From positions 1-64,000 of the forward strand of contig PBMY01000025.1 in NCBI GenBank assembly GCA_002722795.1: 64,000 bases of DNA, given 5' to 3'. The translations under genes were made by a program, and so were the position numbers. Shown piece by piece: positions 35,773 through 47,961 of this stretch (position 1 is its first letter; every line of letters starts with the position of its first letter). Under the pieces are notes generated by a model that saw only the letters and a list, made by a program, of their open reading frames with translations, searched no databases and was not told the origin of the DNA. Source of the stretch: Crocinitomicaceae bacterium. Its GTDB lineage: Bacteria; Bacteroidota; Bacteroidia; Flavobacteriales_D; Sanyastnellaceae.

Positions 35773-37797
35773 ATGAAACATGCGGGAGCATTTTACCATT
35801 TTCTTTTGTACTGCATTTCTCTTGCAGCCCAAACACCTGCATGCCCGTTTCCAAAAGACATTAGCAGTAAAGCCCTAAAACTTTACGAAAAAGCTTTAGA
35901 TCCCAAAAAGAAAACTACATCTGACGATCGTATTGATTACTTAAGACGAGCAATAGACGACCAAGACAATTTCACTTCAGCTTATGAACTACTATCTGAG
36001 CTGCTATTTAAAAAGTGTAAGCTAAACCCTAATAACATTTCAGAATGTAGGGCAATCACAAACAAATGGATAGAGCTGTGTGAACTGTACAACCCTGAAG
36101 CTCATTACATCCTAGGTGCTTTAGCTTTCATGCAATCTGAACCTGAGAACGCGTTAGCACAATTCGAAATTTTTCTAGACATAACAACTGAGTCTGAATC
36201 ACGAAGTATTAACAGAAAAAGAGAAGAAGTTGAGAACCTGATTCCAAATATCAAATTTGAGATCGATTACTACGCAAATGAAGGAACATACATCCCAACT
36301 CCACTACCTCTCACTTCTCTAGTAAACGATGAATACTTGCCCGCTCTTTCTCCAGACGGAAGAATATTGTTTTTTACTAGGGCAGACAAGATTAAAGCTC
36401 GTGGAGATTTAGTTACAAAGCGAGTGGAGGAATTGGTTTGGGCTAAAAGACTATCGTTAGATACACCATTTGACGTAGGCGAAGTTCTTGACTACCCATT
36501 CAACGACGGCGATAAATACGGTGGTGTCAGTATATCAATTGACAATAGAATTCTAATCGTTGCGGCAACAAATCCCGACGAAAGAAACCAACATAATATA
36601 GATTTATTCGCAACGACTTATAAAGTTGACGGCAAGGATGATGAAGGAGGGTTTATCTATTACTGGGACGATTTAGAAAATTTAGGACCAACTATAAACA
36701 CTGTTATGGGATGGGAAAGCCAGCCCGCATTAAGTTCTGATGGTAAAGAGTTGTTCTTTGCTTCCGCTAGGGAAAACTCCACTCTGGATACCGATGGAAA
36801 TCCAACTATGGATATTTATTCAAGCAAAAAGGACAGTATTGGAGTATGGGGAGAAGCGAAAAAACTGCCCGAACCAATTTCAACTTCTGCACAAGAAAAA
36901 GCACCTTTTTTACACCCTGATGGAAAAACTCTCTATTTTTCTAGCAATAGAAAACCAAGTGGCGGGGGTTATGATCTTTGGGTTACAAGGCGTGATGAAA
37001 ATGGAAACTGGAGTACACCCACCAACATGGGGACTCCGGTAAACACTAAAGGAGACGAACACGGTCTAGTCGTAAGTTCAAATGGAGAAGAAGCATTCTT
37101 TGCAAGCAGAAGAAATGGCACAAAAGGGCTAGACATCATGCGATTCCCAGTCCCTAATGATTTAAGACCAGAAGCCGTAAAAGTCATTCAAGGTGCAGTT
37201 GACCCAACTCCTCCTGAAGAAAATGTTAAGCTCACAATCAACTATGTTCAGAGTAAACAAGCAGAGGAAATAGAATTGAATATAGACGATGGATCATTCG
37301 CTGCTGTAATTAACACAAGCATAAATGAGGATGTAATCTTACAAGTTGAAGGTGATAATATAGCATTTGAGGCAATGGTCGTACACCAAGCAGGCGAAGT
37401 AAATTCAGGAGTTCCTACACCAATAATTAAACTGAGAGCTAACAAAGCGTCAGATGAGAGTGCATTCGAGTTGACTGACGTGCAGTTTGGCACAAATTCT
37501 ACACACATGAGTCACGCTGCGCAACTTGTACTTTCATCATTTGCCGATTACTTGCTAAAACATCCTAAATATAATGTTGATATTGAAGGTCATACAGATG
37601 ACGTAGGAAGGGCTGAAGAAAACTTAGATCTAAGTAAAAGAAGAGCGTCTGTTGTTGCAGATTACCTGATAGAAAAGGGTGTTAGCTCAAATCGACTGCA
37701 CCCAAGGGGGTTTGGGCAAGAAAGACCCAAGGCTCAAAACTCAACTGCTGAAGGAAGGGCTTTGAACAGAAGAACTGAGTTTACAGTTTGGGATTAA
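35773..37797 (+). CDS. TPR/PD40/OmpA-family protein, PorE-like
   Basis: A 674-residue envelope protein. Order: signal peptide (about 1-21, ISLAAQ), helical TPR-like region (about 30-165), PD40/WD40-like beta-propeller repeats (about 190-475; LSPDGRILFFTR, LSSDGKELFFASAR, HPDGKTLYFSSNR, VSSNGEEAFFASRR), a linker of beta type (about 480-560) and an OmpA C-terminal domain (about 565-674; IEGHTDDVGRAEENLDLSKRRA, LHPRGFGQERPKAQNST) that binds peptidoglycan. The same order and near-same length occur in PorE of the type IX secretion system, but many Bacteroidota paralogues exist, so the role is tentative. It begins right after the symporter stop. Confidence 0.82.
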   Translation: MKHAGAFYHFLLYCISLAAQTPACPFPKDISSKALKLYEKALDPKKKTTSDDRIDYLRRAIDDQDNFTSAYELLSELLFKKCKLNPNNISECRAITNKWIELCELYNPEAHYILGALAFMQSEPENALAQFEIFLDITTESESRSINRKREEVENLIPNIKFEIDYYANEGTYIPTPLPLTSLVNDEYLPALSPDGRILFFTRADKIKARGDLVTKRVEELVWAKRLSLDTPFDVGEVLDYPFNDGDKYGGVSISIDNRILIVAATNPDERNQHNIDLFATTYKVDGKDDEGGFIYYWDDLENLGPTINTVMGWESQPALSSDGKELFFASARENSTLDTDGNPTMDIYSSKKDSIGVWGEAKKLPEPISTSAQEKAPFLHPDGKTLYFSSNRKPSGGGYDLWVTRRDENGNWSTPTNMGTPVNTKGDEHGLVVSSNGEEAFFASRRNGTKGLDIMRFPVPNDLRPEAVKVIQGAVDPTPPEENVKLTINYVQSKQAEEIELNIDDGSFAAVINTSINEDVILQVEGDNIAFEAMVVHQAGEVNSGVPTPIIKLRANKASDESAFELTDVQFGTNSTHMSHAAQLVLSSFADYLLKHPKYNVDIEGHTDDVGRAEENLDLSKRRASVVADYLIEKGVSSNRLHPRGFGQERPKAQNSTAEGRALNRRTEFTVWD

Positions 37798-37870
37798 GCA
37801 ATACGATTCACTCACAAGAGAGCGTTAAGAAGATAGTTTCACCCTATTGAAAAGCGTTGTTGTATAAGGG

Positions 37871-37878
37871 TATTTTCG
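37871..37878 (+). promoter_or_regulatory. possible -7 box before the 1036-residue TPR gene
   Basis: TATTTTCG has one mismatch to TAnnTTTG and ends 6 bases before the ATG at 37885, in an 87-base gap that otherwise holds nothing recognizable. Confidence 0.4.
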
Positions 37879-37884
37879 TAGGAT

Positions 37885-40800
37885 ATGGAGCGTAATCACC
37901 TCACCATGCCAAAAGAAAGAATCCACACTAAACTTCCATTACTAGCACTTATAGCTGCTCTATCCTTTTTTCCATCTGAGTCCAAATCTCAACTAACTCT
38001 TGAGCAAGGAAAAACTGAAAGAACTTGGGATAAAGCAAAAGATGCTTATGAAAAGAATCAGTTTGCATTAGCAATGAATGTTTTCGAGGAATACATCTCA
38101 AATTCTAACGACCCAAATTCTGACCGCCATGTTGAGGCTCATTATCTAGCCTCAATTTGTGCTTTGAATCTCTACCACAAGGATGCTGAATACAGAATTG
38201 ATGCTTTCATTACAAAGTATCCTGAGAGTGTATACGTTCAGGATGCACTTTGGGCTATAGCAGACCACCACTACAAAAGGAGACATTTTAAAAAATCTGC
38301 AACTGCCTTTGATAGAGTTAATCTTCGAAAGCTCCCAAAAGACAAGCAAAGAGAATTAAGATTTAAGAGGGGGCACAGTTTCTTTGAGGAAGAAAACTAT
38401 GAAAAGGCTAGATACGACTTGTTTGAGGTGATGAAAAAACCAGGAACATTCTTAGAACATTCAACATATTACTTCAGCCACATTGCATATATAAACAACA
38501 AACCCCAAGTGGCTCTTGAGGGATTTGAAGCTATCAAGAATCATCCAGATTTTGCAGACCTAGTTCCAGTTTATATAGCTCAAACCCTACATGCAACACA
38601 ACAATATTCTAGACTTAAGACATATGGATCGAACCTTTTAGAAAACACTAGTGAAATTGATGAAGACATGAGAACTGAAATCGCGCGCTTAGTTGGTGAT
38701 GCATTTTACAAGGATCAAGAATTTGCAGAAGCTTCACCATTCCTAGAAGTTGCTTGGAAAGGTACTAGAGGACCTGGTCGTAAAGCTGAATTTGCATACC
38801 AAGTAGGATACACACGCTACAGAATGAGGCAATGGAGGGGAGCATTGGATTGTTTAGCCTTGACTGCTAGAGAGAATAATAAATTAGGCCAAAACGCAAC
38901 TTACCATATTGCAGATTGCTACATTCAATTAGACCAAAAAGACAAAGCGCGTAATGCTTTTGGGCGTGCAGCTTCAAAGAATTATGATTTGGAAATCATG
39001 GAAGACGCATTATTTAACTATGCTAAGCTTGCCTTTGAATTGTCGTACAATCCTTTTGACGACGCAATCACTGCCTTCACTAAATACATCGAAAAGTACC
39101 CAAACTCAGTAAGACACGACGAGGCATACCGCTTCCTCCTGCAAGTATACTTGACTAGCCGTGATTACGAAAGAGCTCTTCACGCATTAGACCAAATCCA
39201 AGACAAGGATCCAACAGTCCAAAGATCATATCAATTACTGTCATATAATAGAGGCGTTGAGCTCTATCAAGCCGGTGATTACACTAATGCAATTGACTAT
39301 TTCACAAAGGTCCGAAACTACCCCATCGATCCTAAGCTAGCAGCAGAATCTTATTATTGGCAAGGCGAATCATTCTTTGCAATGAAGGATTACAAGAACG
39401 CAACAGGTTCATATGCTGATTTTTCAAGGTCACCCGGCGGCTATCTGAGCGATTATTACCCTGCAGCTGATTATGCAAGAGGATATTCTCTCTTCAAACG
39501 GAAAATGTATTTGGAAGCTTTGTCTGCGTTTAGATCGTACTTGGATGCTTATCCGGATGAAAACGAAAGACGGTATAACGATGCTGAGCTTAGGACTGCA
39601 GATTGCTTCTATGCTAAGAAGGAATTCAGCAGAGCTATCAATTACTATAACAGATGTTTGGAAAGTAATTCTAGCGGTTTGGACTACATACTATTTCAAA
39701 GAAGCATGGCATATAGTCACAGTGAATTAGATGGTGCACTTGAATCTCAAATTGCTGATTTAGATAGAATACTTGAAGAATTTCCAAAAAGCAGATTCGT
39801 AGTAGATGCACTATATGAAAGCGCCAGAACACAAATAGAGTTGGATAATCTTGATGATGCTAAGGCTAGAATAAATATTCTTCTTGAATCTCATCCTAGA
39901 AATGCTAGAACGAAAGAAGCCTTAGTTGATTTGTGTTTAATAGGAATTAAGCAAAATAAACCTGAAGAAGTTCTTGAAATTTGGGGGCAAATCATAACCT
40001 CATACGGTAATGACCCTATTGCTTCTGATGCTTACAACATTGTTGAGCCTCTTCTTATCGATAGAGGATTATTAGATAATCTCCCACCTGCTGTTGGCTT
40101 AACCGGCAAAGAGATAGAGGAAAGGTTATTTAAAGCAGCTGTAAACCTAGCAATTGACGGAAATTATTCTCAAGCACTTCCAAGACTTGATGAATACTTA
40201 AGACAATATGAAAATGGAAATCATGTTAGCGAAGCTCATTTCTATTTGGCCATGTGTCTAAATGATGCTTCTGATGCATCAGGTGCATTGCTTGCTTATG
40301 AAAAAGTATTAAGCCTACCCCCTTCTGAATTTACTGAAGCTTCAGCTTTAGGTGCTGCGACATTAAGTTGGAACATTGGTGATTACACAAGAGCATTAGA
40401 TCATTATAGGCTTCTTGCAGAAGTGGCAACACTTAAGGCAAACAAGCTTGAATCTTCAATTGGATCGATGAGATGTTATTACCTATTAAATCAGCCAAAA
40501 CAGGCGTTTGAATATGCTAATGAGGTGTATATAGATGAATCAACGCCTGAATCAATTAAAAGAACAGCGGCACTTTGGCTAGGTCGAATTAATTACGATG
40601 CTGGCAATATTGATGATGCTCTAGAAAAATTCAAATCACTTGTTCAATATGGCGGATCTGTTGGGGCTGAAAGTAATTACATGATATCGCAAATTCAATT
40701 TGATTCTGAGGATTACACTAACGCAGAAAAAAGTGTGTTTACTTTAGTTAGTGAATACTCTACTTATGACGAATGGAAACACAAGGGCTTCATTCTCCTA

Positions 40801-40995
40801 GTCAAAACTTACTTGGGCTTAAATGATTTATTCCAAGCAAGAGCAACTGCAGAAAGTATTATGGATAATGTTGAAGTTGAGTGGGTGCAAGAAGCATGTT
40901 CTGATTTAATGATGACTATTGAAGAATTAGAAGCTGCAGAATTAGAGCCTGAAGAAACTGAAGAAGAAAATAACAATGAAGATGAGCAAGACTAA
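37885..40995 (+). CDS. large tetratricopeptide repeat protein
   Basis: A 1036-residue protein built almost entirely of TPR-type helical pairs (for example AYEKNQFALAMNVFEEYI, ALFNYAKLAFELSYN, YQAGDYTNAIDYFTKVRNYP, AFRSYLDAYPDE). It has a signal-like N-terminus (about 15-36, LPLLALIAALSFFPSESKSQ) and a highly acidic tail (about 1010-1036). Periplasmic export is expected. Proteins like this occur in Bacteroidota beside an outer membrane barrel gene, as here, and may scaffold an envelope complex; function is not established. ATG at 37906 is an alternative start. The last 20 bases overlap the next gene. Confidence 0.82.
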   Translation: MERNHLTMPKERIHTKLPLLALIAALSFFPSESKSQLTLEQGKTERTWDKAKDAYEKNQFALAMNVFEEYISNSNDPNSDRHVEAHYLASICALNLYHKDAEYRIDAFITKYPESVYVQDALWAIADHHYKRRHFKKSATAFDRVNLRKLPKDKQRELRFKRGHSFFEEENYEKARYDLFEVMKKPGTFLEHSTYYFSHIAYINNKPQVALEGFEAIKNHPDFADLVPVYIAQTLHATQQYSRLKTYGSNLLENTSEIDEDMRTEIARLVGDAFYKDQEFAEASPFLEVAWKGTRGPGRKAEFAYQVGYTRYRMRQWRGALDCLALTARENNKLGQNATYHIADCYIQLDQKDKARNAFGRAASKNYDLEIMEDALFNYAKLAFELSYNPFDDAITAFTKYIEKYPNSVRHDEAYRFLLQVYLTSRDYERALHALDQIQDKDPTVQRSYQLLSYNRGVELYQAGDYTNAIDYFTKVRNYPIDPKLAAESYYWQGESFFAMKDYKNATGSYADFSRSPGGYLSDYYPAADYARGYSLFKRKMYLEALSAFRSYLDAYPDENERRYNDAELRTADCFYAKKEFSRAINYYNRCLESNSSGLDYILFQRSMAYSHSELDGALESQIADLDRILEEFPKSRFVVDALYESARTQIELDNLDDAKARINILLESHPRNARTKEALVDLCLIGIKQNKPEEVLEIWGQIITSYGNDPIASDAYNIVEPLLIDRGLLDNLPPAVGLTGKEIEERLFKAAVNLAIDGNYSQALPRLDEYLRQYENGNHVSEAHFYLAMCLNDASDASGALLAYEKVLSLPPSEFTEASALGAATLSWNIGDYTRALDHYRLLAEVATLKANKLESSIGSMRCYYLLNQPKQAFEYANEVYIDESTPESIKRTAALWLGRINYDAGNIDDALEKFKSLVQYGGSVGAESNYMISQIQFDSEDYTNAEKSVFTLVSEYSTYDEWKHKGFILLVKTYLGLNDLFQARATAESIMDNVEVEWVQEACSDLMMTIEELEAAELEPEETEEENNNEDEQD

Positions 40996-42751
40996 AAAAT
41001 TAAGCACACTTGGAGTATGTTTAGCATTCTTGTACTCAACTAGTACTTATCAAGCACAGGAAATTAATGACTCTCTCAGCATGGATGTTACATTCGTGGG
41101 TGAAAGAGAAATGGTTGTCAAAGATGCAATTAAGCTCCAAAGTTGGCCTGAACCTAGAAAACTAGATGGAGGAAATAGAGATTTTTCCTACAAGCTTCTT
41201 TCAAAAAGGCTAAACGTAACCCCAGAATGGACATATATTGAACCAATACAACTCAAGGTTGATGCACCTCTTGCTAGACTTTATAGAGGTTACATTCGAG
41301 CTGGTTTTGGAATGTATAATACTCCACTACTTGAACTTAGTCTAACTGATCTTAGATCTAGAGAAGGCACTTGGGGTGTGCAGGCTAATCATTTTGCTAC
41401 CGATATGCCAAACAATTCGATTAATAACAGATATAGAGACACTAGAGCTAGGTTATGGACCAGTAGATTCATCGGAAAAGAGAAAGTGAATGTTTCAACA
41501 CATTTCAACAACAATTCAATTGCCTACTACGGAAATCCAATAAATAGTGAGGTTGTTTCTTTTGATAACGAGAATGCAACTGAAAACTATATGAGTTTTG
41601 GCTCTTCTCTTGAGTTTAAATCACATCATAGGGATTCAACTAATGTCAACCATCAAGTTAGCTTAGATTGGATTTTACTAAGAAGCGCATCAGGACTAGT
41701 AGATAACAATTTTGGCGGTTCATTTGAAGTTGGAAAATTCATCGGAACTGAAAAGTTTTCTTTCATCACATATTACAATTTTGACAAAATCAGTATTGAT
41801 TCCGATTCCGACTCTCCAAACATCATTAATGAAGGAGTTGTTGGTATGGAGCCTACTATCACAACATACAAAGGCAACCTGACCATCAAGGCGGGTGCAG
41901 GTCTTTGGGTTGATGCAGACAATGAAAGTCGTGACCCTGATAATTTGGCAAGTCAAAACTTCTACATTTTCCCTAAAATTGATGCCTCTATTAGCTTAAT
42001 GAAGGACTTATTTATTCCTTACTTACGGCTGGATGGTAGTCTGCAGCAAAACAGGCTACAAACTGTTCTTAACGATAATAGATTTTATGAATACAAACCG
42101 ACATTTAGTGAAGATGGGCTAAAATCACCACTAAGAACTACTGCTCGTAAAAACGACATTAGCCTGGGGATGAGAGGTACTATAACAGACGCGTTAAGCT
42201 TCAACTTCTATGGCAGAACCGTAAAGTATGATGACTACATGTTCTTTATGAATTCATCTAGTAGTGGTGGTGTAAAATTTAAAACTTTCTTCGAGGATAT
42301 TAGAATTAATTCAGCTAGTGGTAATGTCAACTTAAAGATTGGTGAAAATTTCGAATTAGCTATTGATGCTGAGCTTTATAAATTTCAATCAGATTCTACT
42401 AATATATTTTGGAATTTACCGAGCTACAGAAGCTCAATTGACCTCAGCTACACCCTGATTGAAAAATTCACGATTAGCTCAACTACTAATTTAGTTGGAG
42501 CTAGAACTGGTCTTTCAGCTATTGCTCCAGATTCTGTAAATACATCTGTGACTTATTTGGAACACGAAGATAATTATGCTGTTGATCTTCCAGCTTACAT
42601 AGATATGAATCTAAGTCTTGAGTACAGATACAATCGAAGAACTGCTATTTGGTTATGTATAAACAACATTACAAACTCAGATTACAGGAACTGGACTGGT
42701 TATAGAGTACAAGGAATTCAAGCTCTTTTTGGAGCTAGTTACTCCTTCTAA
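40976..42751 (+). CDS. outer membrane beta-barrel protein, TonB-receptor-like without plug
   Basis: A 591-residue protein with a signal peptide (about 1-27, ending YQAQ). From about 95 to the end it shows alternating beta strands with aromatic girdles (LYRGYIRAGFGMYN, NFYGRTVKYDDYMFFM) and the C-terminal strand GASYSF ends in Phe, the outer membrane sorting signal. The last quarter (LSLEYRYNRRTAIWLCINNITNSDYRNW) is like the end of TonB-dependent receptors, but no plug domain or TonB box is visible. It overlaps the TPR gene by 20 bases (14 if ATG at 40982 is used), so the two products probably work together. An intrinsic terminator follows. Confidence 0.75.
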   Translation: MKMSKTKKLSTLGVCLAFLYSTSTYQAQEINDSLSMDVTFVGEREMVVKDAIKLQSWPEPRKLDGGNRDFSYKLLSKRLNVTPEWTYIEPIQLKVDAPLARLYRGYIRAGFGMYNTPLLELSLTDLRSREGTWGVQANHFATDMPNNSINNRYRDTRARLWTSRFIGKEKVNVSTHFNNNSIAYYGNPINSEVVSFDNENATENYMSFGSSLEFKSHHRDSTNVNHQVSLDWILLRSASGLVDNNFGGSFEVGKFIGTEKFSFITYYNFDKISIDSDSDSPNIINEGVVGMEPTITTYKGNLTIKAGAGLWVDADNESRDPDNLASQNFYIFPKIDASISLMKDLFIPYLRLDGSLQQNRLQTVLNDNRFYEYKPTFSEDGLKSPLRTTARKNDISLGMRGTITDALSFNFYGRTVKYDDYMFFMNSSSSGGVKFKTFFEDIRINSASGNVNLKIGENFELAIDAELYKFQSDSTNIFWNLPSYRSSIDLSYTLIEKFTISSTTNLVGARTGLSAIAPDSVNTSVTYLEHEDNYAVDLPAYIDMNLSLEYRYNRRTAIWLCINNITNSDYRNWTGYRVQGIQALFGASYSF

Positions 42752-42779
42752 AATTTCATCTAAATACTGAATGTGTATT

Positions 42780-42812
42780 AAGTGTGTTTTTTGTGGAAAA
42801 AACGCACTTTTT
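42780..42812 (+). terminator. intrinsic terminator before gyrB
   Basis: AAGTGTGTTTTTT (42780-42792) pairs with AAAAAACGCACTT (42797-42809), 13 bp with one G-U pair and loop GTGG, followed by TTT. It ends the aroC-to-barrel transcription unit. Confidence 0.85.
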
Positions 42813-42851
42813 ATACGCAGTAAATTCAACTGTTTTAACCTGAAAATACTG

Positions 42852-42859
42852 TATTTTTA
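42852..42859 (+). promoter_or_regulatory. possible -7 box for gyrB
   Basis: TATTTTTA differs from TAnnTTTG at the last base and lies 26 bases before the ATG, downstream of the terminator. The same final A occurs in the hutH and recR boxes. Confidence 0.35.
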
Positions 42860-42879
42860 AAGTCTATATAAAAGACTAA

Positions 42880-45649
<2,770 letters not shown>

Positions 45650-45653
45650 TGTA

Positions 45654-46415
45654 CTATTTAATGTACTCTCTACCCTCTACATCTAACCATTGAGTCCTTT
45701 TTTTAATAGTTCTCAATGTTAGAAAACAGACTGTAGTTATAGCTAAAACAACCTGCATATAATCACTCATCTGCAGTTCGCTTAATTCTCTGTAATTGTG
45801 AGCAATATCAAGTGTTGCAAAGGAAACAAATACGGCAAATACTCCGTTGTATTCTCTCTTTAATACATTTTTAAAAGAGAAGAAAACTCCTGGATGAATC
45901 CACCTTAATTTTCTTGGGATAAAAGCTGGTATTCCATCTGCCCAATTAGAGTATTCATCAGCGAATTTCGACTTCAAGAACTTCTCCTCAGCCATGGCTA
46001 TTAGAGTATAGTAAAGCAGAAATGCTATAGAAAAATATATTATAAACATAGTCGATCCTACATATAGCATTATCCCAAACCACATGAAGTAGTTCCCTAG
46101 ATAAAGTGGGTGTCTAACAAGGCTATACATGCCTTTAGTATTCAACGTCATTGCCACTTGTCCCTCGCCTGTATTTCTTCCTGAAGTTCCTTTGGGTACA
46201 TATCCAATAGTGAGTGCTCGTATGGTTTGGCCTAAAAGACTGAAAGAAAAGCATGTAGCTAACCAATTTAGGTCATCAAAAGCCGGGTAAGAATCATCTG
46301 AAATAGTTACCCAAATCGCAAAAGGGACAATTACAAGAGGAAGAAATGACCTCCACCTAAAAAGCCACTCTCCTCTCCTTTCAAGATTTTCCGTTAGTGG
46401 CATGGAGAAATACAT
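45654..46415 (-). CDS. isoprenylcysteine/phospholipid methyltransferase-like membrane protein
   Basis: A 253-residue protein with about five membrane helices. The core GMYSLVRHPLYLGNYFMWFG (about 94-113) and the following EEKFLKSKFADEYSNWADGIPAFIPR (about 145-170) are the AdoMet-binding and RHPxY...E...Y signatures of the ICMT/PEMT family. Bacterial members methylate lipids or small molecules; the substrate is unknown. It starts within the last 22 bases of hutH (an ATG at 46403 would reduce this to 10), so it is coupled to hutH, an association without obvious metabolic sense. Confidence 0.85.
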   Translation of the reverse strand: MYFSMPLTENLERRGEWLFRWRSFLPLVIVPFAIWVTISDDSYPAFDDLNWLATCFSFSLLGQTIRALTIGYVPKGTSGRNTGEGQVAMTLNTKGMYSLVRHPLYLGNYFMWFGIMLYVGSTMFIIYFSIAFLLYYTLIAMAEEKFLKSKFADEYSNWADGIPAFIPRKLRWIHPGVFFSFKNVLKREYNGVFAVFVSFATLDIAHNYRELSELQMSDYMQVVLAITTVCFLTLRTIKKRTQWLDVEGREYIK

Positions 46416-47902
46416 TCTGGAGTGTTATTACGCAACCATGAAAGTGCAGCGTCAAGCATTGGCTTCATATAAACATCTTCGCTGATGTATGGAACGTGAT
46501 TTCTAAGGCTAGTTTTAATTGCATTTAGTCTTGGTGACATTTGTGCATCATCAAGCAAATCTGATGCCTGAGCGGCACAAAGAGCTTCAATTGCTAAAAC
46601 TTGCTCTGCGTGATTAATAACATCCCAAAGTTTAATTGCAGCGTTTGCCCCCATGCTAACGTGGTCCTCTTGGCCATTTGAGCTATCAGCATTGTCTGCT
46701 GAACTAGGAGTAACAAGTTGCTTATTCAATGAAACTAGAGAAGCTGCTGTGTATTGAGCTATCATAAATCCAGAGTTAAGTCCTGGATTTTCAGCTAAAA
46801 ATGATGGCAAACCACGTGTTCCACCCATTAGTTTAAATGTTCTTCTCTCAGAAATAGAAGCCCACTCGTGAGTTGCTAATGCTAATCTATCTAATGCTAG
46901 AGCTAACGGTTGTCCGTGGAAATTTCCGCCGGAAACGATTTTATCTGCATCAGGAAATACAAGTGGGTTATCTGTCACCGCATTAACCTCGTTTTCAAAT
47001 AGATCTATAGCAGATTTAAGAACGTCTCTTGAAGCACCATGAACTTGAGGCATACAGCGAAATGAATAAGGGTCTTGAACATAGTCCCTAGGTGTGTTTA
47101 TCCTTTCAGAACCCTTCAGCCAATTTCTTACAGAAGCAGCTACTTCTCTTGCCCCTTCTTGGTTTCTAATTCTATGAACGTCATCGTCAAATGGAGATGC
47201 AAGACCACTCCAAGATTCTAATGATAAAGAGCCAATTGCATCGGCCCAAGACATAAGGTTTTGGATTCTTTTTATTGCCATTACACCGTAACCGAGCATC
47301 AGCTGAGTTCCGTTGATAAGCGCAAGCCCTTCCTTGGGGCCTAAGTTAAGTGGCTCAAGTCCTGCTTGACTCGAAGGAATCTCTTCACCCCCCTTAATTC
47401 TAACTGTACCTTCTCCTATTAATGGAATTACCATGTGAGCTAATGGAGCCAAATCGCCTGAAGCACCCAAAGAGCCATGACGAGGAACAACAGGAATAAT
47501 GTCTTTTGCCAGCATATCCATTATTCTCTGAATGGTTGCTGGAGCAACAGCAGAATGCCCTTGGCTTAGAGCTTTGGCCTTAAGAAGCATCATTGCCCTC
47601 ACTACCTCGACAGGAACTTCCTCGCCTACTCCGCAAGCATGAGAAAGTAGGATTCTTCTCTGTAAATCAGAAAGTTGATCATCAGGAATTTTAGTATTTG
47701 CTAGCGATCCAAATCCAGTATTTATTCCATAAAAAGTATTTTCATTATAAGCAATCCTTTCAAGCAAATAGTTGTGACATTTTTCTACTCTTTTTGCTAC
47801 TTCATCATCCATTTGGGGAATGGTCTCTGAGTCGAGTCGAGAGTACACATCTTCTAATTTCCACCACTTACAATCTATCATCATAGAATTATCCGCTTTC
47901 AT
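46394..47902 (-). CDS. hutH: histidine ammonia-lyase
   Basis: HutH removes ammonia from L-histidine to give urocanate, the first step of histidine degradation. The 502 residues match the family. The MIO cofactor forms from Ala-Ser-Gly in GSLGASGDLAPLAH (about 140-153). Other signatures: YGINTGFGSLAN (about 58-69, catalytic Tyr), QDPYSFRCMPQVHGA (about 275-289), DNPLVF (about 314-319) and SSNGQEDHVSMGANAA (about 410-425). The other hut genes here (hutI, ftcD) lie 14 kb away, and hutU is missing. A -7-like box sits 4 bases before the ATG. Confidence 0.96.
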   Translation of the reverse strand: MKADNSMMIDCKWWKLEDVYSRLDSETIPQMDDEVAKRVEKCHNYLLERIAYNENTFYGINTGFGSLANTKIPDDQLSDLQRRILLSHACGVGEEVPVEVVRAMMLLKAKALSQGHSAVAPATIQRIMDMLAKDIIPVVPRHGSLGASGDLAPLAHMVIPLIGEGTVRIKGGEEIPSSQAGLEPLNLGPKEGLALINGTQLMLGYGVMAIKRIQNLMSWADAIGSLSLESWSGLASPFDDDVHRIRNQEGAREVAASVRNWLKGSERINTPRDYVQDPYSFRCMPQVHGASRDVLKSAIDLFENEVNAVTDNPLVFPDADKIVSGGNFHGQPLALALDRLALATHEWASISERRTFKLMGGTRGLPSFLAENPGLNSGFMIAQYTAASLVSLNKQLVTPSSADNADSSNGQEDHVSMGANAAIKLWDVINHAEQVLAIEALCAAQASDLLDDAQMSPRLNAIKTSLRNHVPYISEDVYMKPMLDAALSWLRNNTPECISPCH

Positions 47903-47906
47903 GCGA

Positions 47907-47914
47907 TAAAGATA
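47907..47914 (-). promoter_or_regulatory. -7-like box 4 bases before hutH
   Basis: On the minus strand TATCTTTA is followed by TCGC and the hutH ATG (47902). It matches the recR box in sequence and spacing and predicts a leaderless message. Confidence 0.45.
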
Positions 47915-47961
47915 CCCCTACCAAGGTTAACTTGTGCCTCCATTATTCATGATATATAAAT

